Source: Amorphophallus konjac
Taxonomy: Eukaryota > Streptophyta > Magnoliopsida > Alismatales > Araceae
DNA length: 64,000 bases
Reading direction: 5' to 3'
NCBI GenBank assembly: GCA_022559845.1
Contig: CM040126.1
Coordinates: 47,424,458-47,488,457 of the forward strand
Of this stretch, positions 46,296 to 58,668 are shown piece by piece. The position numbers and the translations under genes were made by a program. The notes under the pieces were generated by a model. The model had not been told where the DNA came from. It saw only the letters and a program-made list of their open reading frames with translations, and made no database searches. The stretch's first letter is position 1; every line of letters starts with the position of its first letter.

Positions 46296-48310
46296 GTGCA
46301 GGTTTGTCTAGCAGCCGTGCATAATCGCTGGTATCTTGACAGTGGCTGCTCAAGACACATGACTGGAGATAGAACTAAGTTCTATCTCCTTGTTGAAAAG
46401 GAAGCTAGACATGTCACATTTGGAGGAAACAACAATGAAAAAATCATCGGTACATGTAAAGTTGGTAAGAAACCCTCCAACTCAATTGATAATGTATTAC
46501 TTGTTGTTGGTCTAGAGTATAACTTGCTGAGCATAAGTCAACTGTGTGATAAAGGTCATACTGTAGTTTTTGACTCTAATGAATGTAGGATCTTGCACCC
46601 TAATTCAAAAGAAATCAAGTTTTTTGGTAAAAGAGTCAATAACGTGTACATGATTGACTTAGATGACCATGCTCACATAAATCTTTGTCTTGCTGCACCC
46701 AAATCTGAATTAGCATGTTTGTGGTATAGCAGACTAGGTCATGTTAGCTACAATATTCTTCATAAATTGGTGAAGCATTCTATTGTCAAAGGTCTACCTG
46801 AAATAAAATTTAAAATGAACACTAAGATTTATGATGCATGTGCTCAAGGAAAACAAACTAGAAAGTCATTTAAAAGTAGAACTGAAAACTCATCATCTAA
46901 ACCACTTGAACTATTCCATATGGACTTGTTTGGTCCAACCAAAACAGCTAGCTTAAGTGGTAAAAGATATGGTTATGTTTTGGTAGATGACTTTACTAGA
47001 TTCACTTGGGTATTTTATCTTGCACATAAAAATAATGCCTTTGATGAGTTTCAGGCACTGTACATGCAAGTGAAGCAAGACGGTAAGTTTAAGATTTCAA
47101 ACATAATTTCAGATCATGGTGGTGAATTTGACAATGCTGACTTTGAAAATTTGTCTAGGTCTGAAGGAATCATTCATATAATTTCATCACTAAGGACTCC
47201 TGAACAAAATGGGGCATTTGAGAGGAAGAACAGAACCCTCATAGAGATGGCACGCACAATGCTTGCTGAAAGGCATCTACCAAGGAGATTTGGGGCAAAA
47301 GTGATAAACACTGCATGTTATATCATCAACCGCTCAATGGTAAGGCCACTCACCAAAATGACTCCGTATGAGCTGCTAAAAGGTAAAAAGTCATCTCTCT
47401 TTCACATAAAAGTTTTTGGGTCAAAGTGCTTTGTTCATAACAATGATAAAAGAGTTATGGACAAGTTTGAGCCCAAGAGTGAAGAAGGGATATTCCTTGG
47501 GTACTCCGATAAGTCTAGAGCTTATAGAGTCTATAATCTTAAGACCCTTTGTGTGGAAGAATCCCATCACATCACCTTTGATGAAATTGGTCTTGACAAC
47601 ACATGCAGGGAAGATGATGATGGGGAATTCCTGAACATAAAAGGAAAAGAGGAACTTCCACATGAGGAGATACAAGCAAATGAAGATCAAGAAGGGCCAA
47701 GCAATGATCCGGTCACCAAAGCAGATGAAGGTAACACTCAGCCTGATTTAAGAGTGTTAAAAGACCATCCCTTAGAAAACATCTTAGGTAATCTCCATGA
47801 CCGAACCAAAACTAGGTCTCATTTCAAAATTATGGATGAAATTGAACAACTTGCACTTGTATCTCAAACTGAACCCAAAAATGTTGTAGAGGCCTTAAAA
47901 GATGATAACTGGATAAACTCCATGCATGATGAATTAAACCAGTTTGAAAGAAACAAAGTTTGGCATCTAGTTCCCAGGCCTCAAGAGAAATCTGTCATAG
48001 GAACTAAATGGGTTTTCAGAAATAAACTAAGTGAAGATGAAAAGATAATAAGAAACAAATCCAGATTGGTGGCTCAGGGGTATAATCAAGAATTTGGCAT
48101 AGATTATGAAGAATCTTTTGCTCTTGTTGCTAGACTAGAGGCCATTAGAATTTTGCTAGCATTTACATGTTCTCATAAAATCAAATTGCAGCAAATGGAT
48201 GTTAAGAGTACTTTTCTAAATTGTCTTATTAAAGAAGAAGTCTATGTAGAGCAACCCCCCGATTTTGAATGCTCATATTTCAAAGATCGTGTTTATAAGT
48301 GGGACAGGGC
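46296..48310 (+). pseudogene. pol of element A, first part (protease, integrase, RT N-terminus)
   Basis: Protease has [14 protein letters not shown] (catalytic Asp). Integrase has GHVSYNILHK and a knuckle in which the first Cys is Tyr (codon 46830-46832), then [16 protein letters not shown] and EQNGAFERKNRT with the D, D and E residues. RT begins with [32 protein letters not shown] and QQMDVKSTFLN. The order protease-integrase-RT is that of Ty1/copia. The frame is uninterrupted until element C enters at 48311; it then reads about 20 codons into C's LTR to 48371. The lost zinc ligand should impair integrase. Confidence 0.92.
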
Positions 48311-50589
48311 TGTTGGGTTAGATGGACGCAGTCTATCTCCACAGAGTGTGGATCTAGAGGGGGGTGAATAGATCAACTTGCCTAATTTAAAACTACTGCA
48401 AGTTCTAAAGCGGAATTTAGGCAAACATCAGTTAAGCTAAATAAAAGATGCTAAACAAAAGGTCGAAAGCTAGACATGAGCATAAGCGATGCAATCAAGT
48501 AAGCTGAGCAAGAAATTCCCATCGCACACAGATCACACAAAAGCACAAACACACTGCACACACAGTTTTTAGGTGGTTCGGCCAACGACCTACGTCCACC
48601 CCATACTCAACCGAGTATGGCTTCCTGCTGCGCAGCACAGCTTGCGTCCACTGGGCTTTACAGCTTGGCCAAACACTCCGCTGATACACAGCTTCGCTGG
48701 GCACTACAGCTTGCCGACCAAAGGATCTGATCCTCTACAACCGCTGGGGAAATACAGCTTAACCCGTCCAGTGGAGACTACCACTGTAAGACCGCTGACA
48801 CACAGCTTGAAGAAATAGTATACGGAAATGAAAGACAGAATCAAAATGAAAACAGAAAAGCTCAAAAAACAATATAGCTCTAAGAGCAAAGCTCAGCTCT
48901 GGTTTTGAACCACGAGACTGAGATACACACTATCTCACTCTCACTCTCGATCAGCTCTCTCTTAACTCAATCTCTCACGATCTCTTCCTCTCTCTTTTTC
49001 TCCTTCTCTATTTCTTCTTCTTCTCTCTTTTTATTTTCTTCTGCTGGATCGTGGAAGCTCTTTCTCCTTTTTCCCTTTCTTCTCTCAGCTCCTGCTCTCT
49101 GGCTTCAATCACGATCAGCCTCCATCTGAAGATGAAGGCTTCATTATATACCAGCAGCAGCAGCAGGCAGGGCGTGTGCCCTCCACGTTTCCCGCCCAGC
49201 AATTTGGACCACGTGGCAGCATCAGGGAAGGGCTTCTTCCACATGTCACCATCATAGTTCCTCATCCTCCTTGGATCACGAGCCAAGTCAGCCAGTCTAT
49301 GTAAAGAATCCCCAAAGACTAATCATGTCTTTGTGCGTTCTCGCACGGAAGCATATGAAGTCTCAGGGGAGCATCTATGGCTTCTGGACAGCATCACCTG
49401 TCAGACGGTCATACAGAGACTTATCAACTTGGTGTCGATACTTTGTAAAATGAAATGCATTGTATATACTTGTGAATGCGAATGCCATGTACGGACTTAG
49501 AAAACAAAGACCAATGTATAGACTTAGAGAGCCAAAGGTAGTGTATAGACTATTCTTTTAAATACCAAGAGACTAGTCATGACTTTGTGCGTTCTCGCAC
49601 GGGAGCATACAAAGTCTCAGGGGAGCATCGATGGCCTTTGGACAGCATCACCAGCGTCAGGGGAGCATCCGGAGGGACAGGCGAGCATGCGCGTCTGTTG
49701 TACAGACTCTACCAATGTATAGACTTGGTGGATAGTGATGCATAGCCAAACGGATGTATAGACTTCACTGTGAATGCATGAACAGTGAATAAGTGTATAG
49801 ACTTGATCAAGAGAGACGCTGGCCAATCGGAGCATTAGCAGCCACTGGAGGGCATACTCGGTCCCAGGAGAGCATCCGGAGGGGACAGCGAGCATGCGCG
49901 ACTGACGTATTAGACTTATGAAGAGTGCGTGCATCTACAGTGCAAATGTATGGACTTTAACAAAATGCCTAACACAGTCCGATGTACATACTTTGCCTTA
50001 GACTCTAAATGTGAATGTATGGACTTTATGAATGCATGCTACAGTGCCAATGTGTAGACTTGATGAGACATTCACGAGTGTATACACTTGGCCAAACGTA
50101 GGGAAAGGTATGAGGAGTGTATAGACTATGCTTCACTTCGAGCAGCCACAGTGATGTATAGACTTGGCCTTTGAGATGTGGCTGTACAGACTTTGTGTGA
50201 AAGCATGACCAGGCTTTGGCTGTATAGTTGGGGTCCAACTGTGGATGTATAGACTTGAGTGAAGTGAACGCTTCGTGAATGAGTGTATACATTTTACCAG
50301 ATCAAGGGCAATTCGGATGTACAGACTCTGAGGTTCAAAGCCAACGGTGCGTTGACGCTGTAACATGATGCGTTGACGCTGTGCACACTTAACCAATTTA
50401 ATTGAGATGCAGTGTGTGGACTTATGACAGTAAGAATTACAGACAGCAGTGTATTAAAAACAAGGAACACATAGTCAATCTGATGGAGCAATTTCATCAA
50501 ATCAAAATCAATTACCAATCAATCAAAACAATGGTGTTGCCAAAGAATAGAGCAAGTGTCAACATCATCAACATAGAGGGGTCACAACA
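48311..50589 (-). repeat. 3' LTR of C
   Basis: On the minus strand starts TGTTGTGACCCC at 50589 and ends CTAACCCAACA at 48311. The AAGTCTATACAT array occupies 49450-50340, the TATA-like TATATAA is at 49144-49150, hairpin units lie at 48629-48805 and the double hairpin at 48571-48620. Confidence 0.95.
49450..50340 (-). repeat. AAGTCTATACAT motif array in the U3 of C
   Basis: About 20 copies, seen on the plus strand as ATGTATAGACTT or variants. In the element's own direction the motif is the same as in B and in the same orientation. The positions between motifs are not alignable with B. A matching array is in the other LTR at 58980-59835. Confidence 0.85.
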
Positions 50590-50590
50590 A

Positions 50591-50603
50591 TCTCCCCCTT
50601 TTT
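50591..50603 (-). promoter_or_regulatory. Polypurine tract of C
   Basis: AAAAAGGGGGAGA on the minus strand, one base before the 3' LTR start. Confidence 0.85.
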
Positions 50604-52206
50604 GATGATGGCAACCCCATATGAAGTAGAGTAGCAACAACCTGTCATAGATATATATGTTTGATGAAAGACATGATGTGTTATGCAGATTGACATGCAG
50701 ATGCTATGAATGCATGCAACTCACTGCCTCAAACTCTCCCTTGGAATGAATTCAGAAATGACTTCAGAATTCAGACAGATATGCATTCTCCCCCTAGACA
50801 TCCCCTAGACAATATTACAGATATGCATTCTCCCCCTAGACATCCCCTAGACAATATTCTCCCCCTTTGCCATCAACAAAGAGGAGGAAAAAAAATAATT
50901 TTTATGGAGGAAACACGAGAAGAACTGACTGGCATTCTGAACAGATAGTTCATGAATAAGCATTCTAAAGCATAGAGTCTTCAGTCAAATGAATTAGAAA
51001 CTGCTGTCAGAAAGAATTCGGGTTTAAGAATGATAAACCTGGAGTTCATGCACTACAAGTAATAGATAAGGGCACTGTGCATGATAAAACAGTAAACCAG
51101 AATCATATTTGCATAAAAGATTCAGTTTCATAATATCTTACTTTCATAGTCTCAAAGAATTATTGAGAGAAGCCAAGTCATATATTGAAACTAAACAAAT
51201 TGACACTCATGAACTTTTCTTTTGAAGGAGCAGCATTATCAATATTAGATTATATTGAGCATTCAGGTACCATAAGTCTTTCTGCGTAAGGGTATACGTT
51301 TATAAGACGCCAATACCCCTAGATACTCAACAAGATGGACCATTCTGCATATGATCAAATTCAACAGAACTGAGTTACACCTTTTTATGTGAGGGTACAC
51401 GTTTATCAGACGCCAGTTACCCCCAGGTACTTAGTGAAACCAGCCTACTGTTTTGAACATTTTAAACAGAGATAGCTGATACACTTCATGACATGAGTAT
51501 TGTCCACTTCTTTGATGGATCACTCAGTTTCTCAGTGATTTATCAGTCATTGCTCTGCCAATATTGATTTTCAATGATTTTCAATATTTTCAATAGCTTT
51601 CTTAGCTGTCCTTTTTATGTTTCAGAATGACTTGTTCAAGAACAATACATATACTTAACCTTTCTAACATGATTTCAGATGAGTTTTCAGATTTCAGATA
51701 TGATTAGCTTTGTCTAACATGAAATAAGAAAGAGGTTGAGAGTTTTATCAATTTTCAACTTTCTTATATACTGATTGCAATCTTTAAACTCCAACCATTA
51801 TAAGATTTAAACCATTACATCAGTCTTTGAACAATTCAAATTCTTATAAATGAAGAAGTCCATTTTCTACTGCTTAGAAATCAGAACTGACCAACAGATT
51901 GCCATAATGTCAGAGACAAGTATTCAGAATTAAAGGTTGAATGACTTCAAGAAGGTTGAAACCACTCTGAAGTTCTAGCAATACTCCCCCTGTCTGTATG
52001 CATGCAACAAGGCAAGAATTAATTGAGAGAGAGCTTATGCATAGGTCATGAATGAATGATTTGCAAAGACATGCAAAAACTCGACAAGCTCCCCCTGAAT
52101 AGCTGCAATACAGGACAGTTCTACATCCGCATTCACATCCACATGATTTATCCAAGCAATCAAAAATAAGTCCACATCAGAGATTTTATTCACAGCAATT
52201 AAACAA
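50604..52206 (-). other. 3' noncoding region of C
   Basis: No gene. On the plus strand it contains CTCCCCCT tracts (purine tracts on the sense strand) near 50787, 50829, 50858, 51983 and 52088, in addition to the terminal one at 50591-50603. A direct repeat of about 42 bp lies at 50777-50858. Two related paragraphs with ACGTTTAT and GACGCCA phrases lie at about 51283-51315 and 51388-51420. Confidence 0.7.
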
Positions 52207-55200
52207 TCATTCATCATGCTGAAATTTACATAAGCCAAGTTCTCTTCTAAGAAACTTAAATTTTTCATTCGCAAGAGGCTTAGTTAAAATATCAGCAATT
52301 TGTTTTTCAGTTTCTATGAAGTTCATTTCAATCTCCTTTTTATTTACAGCATCTCTAAGAAAATGATGTTTTATCTCTATATGCTTAGTCCTAGAATGGT
52401 GAACAGGATTTTTAGCAAGGCATATAGCACTAGTATTGTCACATAAAAGTGGAATGCATCCCAGATTTATCTGATAATCCGCCAGTTGGTGCTTAATCCA
52501 AAGTACTTGGGCTGCACAATTATATGTTGCAACATACTCAGCTTCAGCTGTGGGTAATGCTACAGTGTGCTGCTTCTTAGATGTCCAAGACACTAGACAG
52601 CCACCAAGGAATTGACAGTAGCCACTAGTACTTTTTCTATCTACTCGACACCCAGCATAGTCTGCATCAGTGTAGGCTAGAAGCTCTAACTCACACTTAG
52701 CAGGATACCAGAGACCTAGTTCTTGGGTGCCTAGTAAATACCTAAAAATCCTTTTCACAGCTTTAAAGTGAGTTTCTTTAGGACTTGCCTGAAATCTAGA
52801 GCATAAACACACAGCAAATTGTATATCAGGCCTAGAGGCTGTAAGATAGAGAAGAGATCCGATCATACCTCTGTATAGCCTTTGGTCCACAGGTTTACCT
52901 TTAGAATCTTCATCCAAACTGGTTGATGTACCCATTGGAGTGGCTATTTCCTTGAGGTTGTCCATTTTGTACTTCTTCAATAAGTTCTTTACATACTTGG
53001 ACTGAGAGATGAAGGTGCCATCTTCTGTTTGTGTAACCTGCAGTCCAAGGAATAGTTTCAGCTCTCCCATTGAGCTCATTTCAAATTCATCAGTCATTAT
53101 TTGAGAGAATTCCTCACACAATTTGGGGTTAGTTGACCCAAACACAATGTCATCCACATAAATCTGAATGATAAGAATATCTGGATGGCTTATCTTGGTA
53201 AACAATGTTTGATCAACTATACCTCTTGTGAAGTTCTTGTCGGTAAGGAATTTGCTCAACCTGTCATACCAAGCTCTAGGAGCTTGCTTTAAACCATAGA
53301 GAGCTTTATTGAGCTTGTAAACATGTTTAGGGAAATCTAAACATTCAAACCCAGGAGGCTGTCTCACATAGACATCCTCATTAATTTCCCCATTTAGAAA
53401 AGCAGATTTCACATCCATCTGCTGAAGATTTATTCCTAGGGAACATGCATAAGCCAATAAAATTCTTATTGCTTCTAACCTAGCTACAGGGGCAAAAGAC
53501 TCTTCAAAGTCTATTCCAAATTCCTGATTGTACCCCTGAGCTACAAGTCTGGCTTTATTTTTAATAACATTCCCCGCTTCATCAGTTTTGTTTCTAAATA
53601 CCCATTTAGTCCCTATGACTGTTTCATGATCAGGAGGTGGAACCAAATGCCACATCTTATTCCTGTCAAACTGATTGAGCTCCTCATGCATGGCATTAAT
53701 CCAATGCACATCTTGGAGAGCACAGTCAATGGACTTGGGTTCTATGTTTGAAACAAAAGCATAAACATTCAGTTCATGTTGAATTCTTAAGTGGCCTCTA
53801 GTCCTAGGGGGGTCATGCAGATTTCCAATAACATTATCTACAGGATGATCCTTGAGATATCTAATATTTGCAATTGGACCATCATGAACTTGATTTACCT
53901 CCCCCTGAACTGTAGGCTCCTCTTCATTAAGCTCTTTATGTTCTTCTTCATCCTCGGATTTGTCTGCAGGATCTCCTTCCTTCAGAATTTCACCATTGTT
54001 TTCATTCCTGCATTGACCAACATTAGAATTTGCCAAGGATTCATCAAAAACTATGTGTGGAGATTCTTCAACAGTTTTAGAGTTCAGATTGTACACTCTG
54101 TATGCTCGGGTGTTTTCAGAATAGCCAAGAAAAATTCCTGGTTCTCCTTTAGGTTCAAATTTATCAAGATCCTTTTTATCATTTATGTGAATAAAACATT
54201 TACAACCAAAAACCTTGAAGTGAGCAATAGAAGGTTTCTTACCTTTTAATATCTCATATGGTGTTTGCTGGGTAGAAGGTCTTACCATGGCTCTGTTAAT
54301 TACATAACAGGCAGTGTTCACTGCTTCAGCCCAAAATTTCCTTGGTAGACCACCTTCAACAAGGAGTGTACGACCCATTTCCACTAGGGTTCTGTTCCTT
54401 CTCTCCACAACTCCATTCTGCTCAGGTGTCCTTGGTGAGGAGTACCTGTGGTTGATTCCATTCGACCTGCAGAATTCATCAAATTGTGAGTTTTCAAACT
54501 CACCTCCATGATCAGACAATATGTTTTCAATTTTCTGATTTATTTTAACATAGAACTCCTGAAATTCTGAGAAAGCATCACTCTTATTAGATAAGAAATA
54601 AACCCAAGTATACCTAGAAAAGTCATCTACCATGACAAACCCATACCTCCTCCCTGATAGGCTGACAGATCTAGTTGGCCCAAAAAGGTCCATATGTATC
54701 AGCTCATAGGGTTTGGAAGACAGATTTTCAGTTCTAGACTTAAATGACTTTCTAGTTATCTTTGATTGAGTGCATGCATTACAGATTTTGTTTTCTTTCT
54801 TGAATGAGACTTCAGGAAGTCCTCTAACCATGCCATGCTTATTTAATTTGTGTAAAACAGTGTAGCTAGCATGACCTAACCTACGATGCCATAAAAATGC
54901 TATGTCTTCTCTACTGGCAGTAAGGCAAAGGTTAGTGTGTTGAATTTCATCTAAATTTATCATGTAAGTATTATTTATTCTTTTTCCAGAAAATTTGACA
55001 ATATCAGAATCAGGTTCAAAAACCTTACAGCATTGAGAATTAAATAGAACATTGTAACCTTTATCACATAACTGGCTGATGCTAAGTAGATTATAGGCTA
55101 ACCCTTCAACCAGCATAACATCATCAATGCAGCAGGTAGAACACTTACCTACTTTACCTCCAATAATCCTACCCTTTGTGTTGCTTCCAAAGGTGACAAG

Positions 55201-55320
55201 GCCTTCTACTTTCTCAGTCAGTATGCAAAATTTGGCATTATCTCCTGTCATATGCCTGGAGCAGCCGCTATCCATGTACCACAAGTTGTTCTTGGCTGCC
55301 AAGCATACCTGCATACACAA
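52207..55320 (-). CDS. pol: pol of element C: protease, integrase, RT, RNase H (intact)
   Basis: 1,037 codons in the same frame as gag, directly after its TAA. The first ATG is at 55314-55312, so expression is by stop suppression or re-initiation. Protease: [14 protein letters not shown] (Asp near residue 17). Integrase: GHASYTVLH with CNAC knuckle (about residues 145-185), then [16 protein letters not shown] and [12 protein letters not shown] (D, D, E). A basic/acidic linker precedes RT with [38 protein letters not shown] and the active site YVDD in [11 protein letters not shown]. RNase [18 protein letters not shown] and [11 protein letters not shown], ending [13 protein letters not shown]. 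No stop or missing catalytic residue is seen, and length is normal for the family. It copies element RNA into DNA and inserts it. Confidence 0.96.
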   Translation of the reverse strand: MCMQVCLAAKNNLWYMDSGCSRHMTGDNAKFCILTEKVEGLVTFGSNTKGRIIGGKVGKCSTCCIDDVMLVEGLAYNLLSISQLCDKGYNVLFNSQCCKVFEPDSDIVKFSGKRINNTYMINLDEIQHTNLCLTASREDIAFLWHRRLGHASYTVLHKLNKHGMVRGLPEVSFKKENKICNACTQSKITRKSFKSRTENLSSKPYELIHMDLFGPTRSVSLSGRRYGFVMVDDFSRYTWVYFLSNKSDAFSEFQEFYVKINQKIENILSDHGGEFENSQFDEFCRSNGINHRYSSPRTPEQNGVVERRNRTLVEMGRTLLVEGGLPRKFWAEAVNTACYVINRAMVRPSTQQTPYEILKGKKPSIAHFKVFGCKCFIHINDKKDLDKFEPKGEPGIFLGYSENTRAYRVYNLNSKTVEESPHIVFDESLANSNVGQCRNENNGEILKEGDPADKSEDEEEHKELNEEEPTVQGEVNQVHDGPIANIRYLKDHPVDNVIGNLHDPPRTRGHLRIQHELNVYAFVSNIEPKSIDCALQDVHWINAMHEELNQFDRNKMWHLVPPPDHETVIGTKWVFRNKTDEAGNVIKNKARLVAQGYNQEFGIDFEESFAPVARLEAIRILLAYACSLGINLQQMDVKSAFLNGEINEDVYVRQPPGFECLDFPKHVYKLNKALYGLKQAPRAWYDRLSKFLTDKNFTRGIVDQTLFTKISHPDILIIQIYVDDIVFGSTNPKLCEEFSQIMTDEFEMSSMGELKLFLGLQVTQTEDGTFISQSKYVKNLLKKYKMDNLKEIATPMGTSTSLDEDSKGKPVDQRLYRGMIGSLLYLTASRPDIQFAVCLCSRFQASPKETHFKAVKRIFRYLLGTQELGLWYPAKCELELLAYTDADYAGCRVDRKSTSGYCQFLGGCLVSWTSKKQHTVALPTAEAEYVATYNCAAQVLWIKHQLADYQINLGCIPLLCDNTSAICLAKNPVHHSRTKHIEIKHHFLRDAVNKKEIEMNFIETEKQIADILTKPLANEKFKFLRRELGLCKFQHDE

Positions 55321-57771
55321 TTAGGTAGAGAAGTTTGGAACCCAAGACTGATTGGGCTCCAATGTAAATGAACTAGAAGCAAAACAGGAAAGCAAGTGTT
55401 TCGGAATCCACATTTGTTTAAATGTGTTTTGTTCAGTGGATCCTACAGATTTTCTTCTATTGTTGTTCCTTTTCTTCTTATTGTTCTTTTTCTTATTGGC
55501 AGCAGCATGATTATTGACGGTATTGTTATTTCTGTGCCAGTGCCTTGGCCAGGGCATGTCCACAAAATTTTGGCCATAGTAGTTCCTGGGCTGGCTATGA
55601 AAATATTGATTTCTAGATGTCCAGTAACCATACACATTGACCCAATTTCCACTGTAAGGTCTTTGATTTTGAGCACCCTGGTATGCAAGGCCTGTAAACC
55701 TACCCTGAGTTCTAGACCAATTTGACCTATTGAAGTAGGTTGGCTGTGCATTGTAGTGGGTCTGAGCTCTGGGTTGATAAACATAATTGGGTTGACTCCT
55801 AGCTGCACTTTGTCTCCCCTGTACTTTGGACCTTGCTGATCTATACACAGGTTTGTATTGGGTCTTCTGAAGAGGTGGAGGTGTTGGTGGAGACTGGGTT
55901 ACCTTGACCTGGGGTTTACTGGACTGTGTAGGTTGACCCCTAACCTGAGTCTGAGCCCTAGGATTCTTCTTAGATGTGCTAGCTCTACTAGGCTCACTGA
56001 GTTTTTGTTTACCCTTCTCCTCAGCACTGGTCTTTTTCAGATTAGCAGTTTTGTTCATTAAATTTGTTGAGTTCATGCTAATTAGAGGTCCCTTTTCCTT
56101 TTGAGCAACAAATGAAATTGTTTTCATTCCGAAAGTTTTTGTTGCACTAGAATTAAATCCTAGGCCCTCTTTTCTGAAATTAACCTTTGACCCTAACAAA
56201 GTATTTAAGTTATCTGTTCCTTGGGTCATTTTCTCAATGGTTTTCATTTTATCCTCATTATCTTTCTGAAGTTCATTAATAGCCTTTTTCAGCTCATTGT
56301 TGACATTGAAGGCAGCTTCATATTTTTCAGAGATGATTTTTACTTCACTTTCACATTTTTGAATCTTCAGCTTCCATTCATCAATTTCATTTTCAAGCCT
56401 TAGATTCTCTTCCTTAGAAGCTTTTAACTCATTTTTGATTTCATCTTCTTCAGAGCATGAGAGTTTCAATTCATCAATCTCAGATTCCAAACATGCAATT
56501 TTATCAGTTAGTGTTTTATCATTTTGCATAGAATTGATTTTTCTTCTAAGATGCCTATTTTCTTTTCTAATATCATCAGCTCTATTAGCTATGTCATGAT
56601 AAGCATCTACCCAATCAGCAATTGTGAAGTTTTCAAATCTAGTGATTACCTCATCTGTGTCCTCCTCTCTATCTTCGGAGCTTTTTGCCATAAGGCAAAT
56701 AGGCTGTTCAGATTCGGCTTCACTATCTGAGCTGTTATTGAAAGAGCCTTCATCTTCATCACTCCATGTGGTGATCATAGCTCTTCCCTTCTTGATTTTC
56801 TTCTTTGACATGTCCTTATGTTTCTGATTGTCTGGACAGTCAATTTTCAGATGCCCTGGTTTCCTGCATTGATAACAGACATTAGCTTCATCTTTCTTTA
56901 CAGGTTTAGATTTATACCTTTTATCCTTTCGGCCACCACTGTATTTCTTCTGGCTGAACCGTCTTGCTCCCTTTCTAAGAAATCGCCTAAACTCTCTAGT
57001 CATCATGGCTATCTCAGATCGAGTCACTTCTTCTTCTTCATTTAGGCTCTCCTCTGATGATGAAGAGCTGCTGGAGCTGGATTTTGTTGATTTACTGGAA
57101 CTAGCCTTCAGCGCTATCGGCTTCTTCTTCCTCTCGGCTTCATCTGTCCTTGGCATGTTTATCTCATATGCCATTAGTGAGCCAATCAGCTCATCAGATC
57201 TAGTATTACGCAGGTCCCTTGACTCCTCCATCACTGTTGCTTTGGTGTGCCAATTGGGAGTCAGGGAGCGCAGAATTTTCCTCACTACATCATACTCTGC
57301 CTGAGGTTTCCCAAAACCTCTGAGGCCATTGGTTATGACAGTCAGCCGAGCGTACATTTCACTGATGGACTCGTTCTGCTTCATCTTGAAGGTTTCATAC
57401 TCAGATACAAGAAGATTGGCCTTCTGCTCTCTTACTTGAGATGTACCTTCATGAATTACTTCCAGCGCATCCCACATCTCCTTAGCTGATTTGCAAGCAG
57501 ATACACGGGAGAATTCTGTAGGATGCAGAGCGCACTGGATAGCATTAATAGCACTCCAATTCAGCATGGATCTTCTGATCTCCTCCTTGGTCCATACATC
57601 TTCATTCGGGGACAGCTCATAAGGTCCCTTGCTGACAATCTTCCAAATCTCATAATCCTTAGCCCTGAGGAACACTTGCATACGGTTCTTCCAGTATGCG
57701 TAGTTTGATCCGTCAAAGAATGGGGACTTCGTTGTTGAGTGACCTTCGGCAGTCATCCCTCGAGCATCCAT
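55321..57771 (-). CDS. gag: gag of element C: UBN2-type capsid/nucleocapsid protein (intact)
   Basis: 816 codons from the ATG at 57771-57769 (54 bases inside the primer site) to TAA 55323-55321. The N-terminal ~220 residues are the UBN2-type gag domain (FFDGSNYAYWKNRMQVFL, ILRSLTPNWHTKAT, ELIGSLMAYEIN). A Ser/Glu-rich linker follows, then one CCHC knuckle, CYQCRKPGHLKIDC (about residue 300), an acidic segment and a long coiled coil (about residues 385-560; TLTDKIACLESEIDELKL type heptads). The basic C-terminus has NRSNWSRTQGR and KKKNNKKKRNNNRRK and ends SWVPNFST. It builds the particle and binds RNA. The coiled coil is unusual for copia elements in general but typical of this lineage; A's gag has the same order. 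Confidence 0.95.
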   Translation of the reverse strand: MDARGMTAEGHSTTKSPFFDGSNYAYWKNRMQVFLRAKDYEIWKIVSKGPYELSPNEDVWTKEEIRRSMLNWSAINAIQCALHPTEFSRVSACKSAKEMWDALEVIHEGTSQVREQKANLLVSEYETFKMKQNESISEMYARLTVITNGLRGFGKPQAEYDVVRKILRSLTPNWHTKATVMEESRDLRNTRSDELIGSLMAYEINMPRTDEAERKKKPIALKASSSKSTKSSSSSSSSSEESLNEEEEVTRSEIAMMTREFRRFLRKGARRFSQKKYSGGRKDKRYKSKPVKKDEANVCYQCRKPGHLKIDCPDNQKHKDMSKKKIKKGRAMITTWSDEDEGSFNNSSDSEAESEQPICLMAKSSEDREEDTDEVITRFENFTIADWVDAYHDIANRADDIRKENRHLRRKINSMQNDKTLTDKIACLESEIDELKLSCSEEDEIKNELKASKEENLRLENEIDEWKLKIQKCESEVKIISEKYEAAFNVNNELKKAINELQKDNEDKMKTIEKMTQGTDNLNTLLGSKVNFRKEGLGFNSSATKTFGMKTISFVAQKEKGPLISMNSTNLMNKTANLKKTSAEEKGKQKLSEPSRASTSKKNPRAQTQVRGQPTQSSKPQVKVTQSPPTPPPLQKTQYKPVYRSARSKVQGRQSAARSQPNYVYQPRAQTHYNAQPTYFNRSNWSRTQGRFTGLAYQGAQNQRPYSGNWVNVYGYWTSRNQYFHSQPRNYYGQNFVDMPWPRHWHRNNNTVNNHAAANKKKNNKKKRNNNRRKSVGSTEQNTFKQMWIPKHLLSCFASSSFTLEPNQSWVPNFST

Positions 57772-57816
57772 CTCTGCCTATTCTCTTCGGGCGATGAGTC
57801 CCTGCAGAAGAGTTAG

Positions 57817-57828
57817 GCTCTGATACCA
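57817..57828 (-). promoter_or_regulatory. Primer-binding site of C (initiator tRNA-Met)
   Basis: On the minus strand TGGTATCAGAGC, two bases after the LTR end at 57831. Confidence 0.93.
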
Positions 57829-58090
57829 AGTGTTGGGTTAGATGGACGCAGTCTATCTCCACAGAGTGTGGATCTAGAGGGGGGTGAATAGATCAACTTG
57901 CCTAATTTAAAACTACTGCAAGTTCTAAAGCGGAATTTAGGCAACCATCAGTTAAGCTAAACAAAAGATGCTAAACAAAAGGTCGAAAGCTAGACATGAG
58001 CATAAGCGATGCAATCAAGTAAGCTGAGCAAGAAATTCCCATCGCACACAGATCACACAAAAGCACAAACACACTGCACACACAGTTTTT

Positions 58091-58328
58091 AGGTGGTTCG
58101 GCCAACGACCTACGTCCACCCCATACTCAACTGAGTATGGCTTCCTGCTGCGCAGCACAGCTTGCGTCCGCTGGGCTTTACAGCTTGGCCAAACACTCCG
58201 CTGATACACAGCTTCACTGGGCACTACAGCTTGCCGACCAAAGGATCTGATCCTCTGCAACCGCTGGGGAAATACAGCTTAACCCGTCCAGTGGAGACTA
58301 CCACTGCAAGACCGCTGACACACAGCTT
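58091..58328 (-). promoter_or_regulatory. Leader hairpin chain of C (5' LTR copy)
   Basis: Six AAGCTGT(n)CAGCGG-type units, read on the minus strand at 58312-58328, 58261-58280, 58215-58232, 58198-58214, 58168-58186 and 58144-58163. They include a CAGTGG/CCACTG hairpin at about 58289-58306. Next come hairpin I, CCATACTC with GAGTATGG (58121-58140), and hairpin II, GGTGG (58116-58120) with CCACC (58092-58096), around the ACGTAGG box. The order is the same as in B. Confidence 0.7.
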
Positions 58329-58659
58329 GAAGAAATAGTATACGGAAATGAAAGACAGAATCAAAATGAAAACAGAAAAGCTCAAAAAACAATATAGCTC
58401 TAAGAGCAAAGCTCAGCTCTGGTTTTGAACCACGAGACTGAGATACACACTCTCTCACTCTCGATCAGCTCTCTCTTAACTCAATCTCTCACGATCTCTT
58501 CCTCTCTCTTTTTCTCCTTCTTCTCTATTTCTTCTTCTTCTCTCTTTTTCTTTTCTTCTGCTGGATCGTGGAAGCTCTTTCTCCTTTTTCCCTTTCTTCT
58601 CTCAGCTCCTGCTCTCTGGCTTCAATCACGATCAGCCTCCATCTGAAGACGAAGGCTTC

Positions 58660-58668
58660 ATTATATAC
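58660..58668 (-). promoter_or_regulatory. TATA box of the C 5' LTR
   Basis: TATATAATG on the minus strand, followed by AAGCCTTC as after the TATA box of B. Confidence 0.6.

Noticed and set aside
50604..52206. An env-like ORF of C as in SIRE1
   Set aside because: Largest frames are about 80 codons and overlap noncoding repeats.
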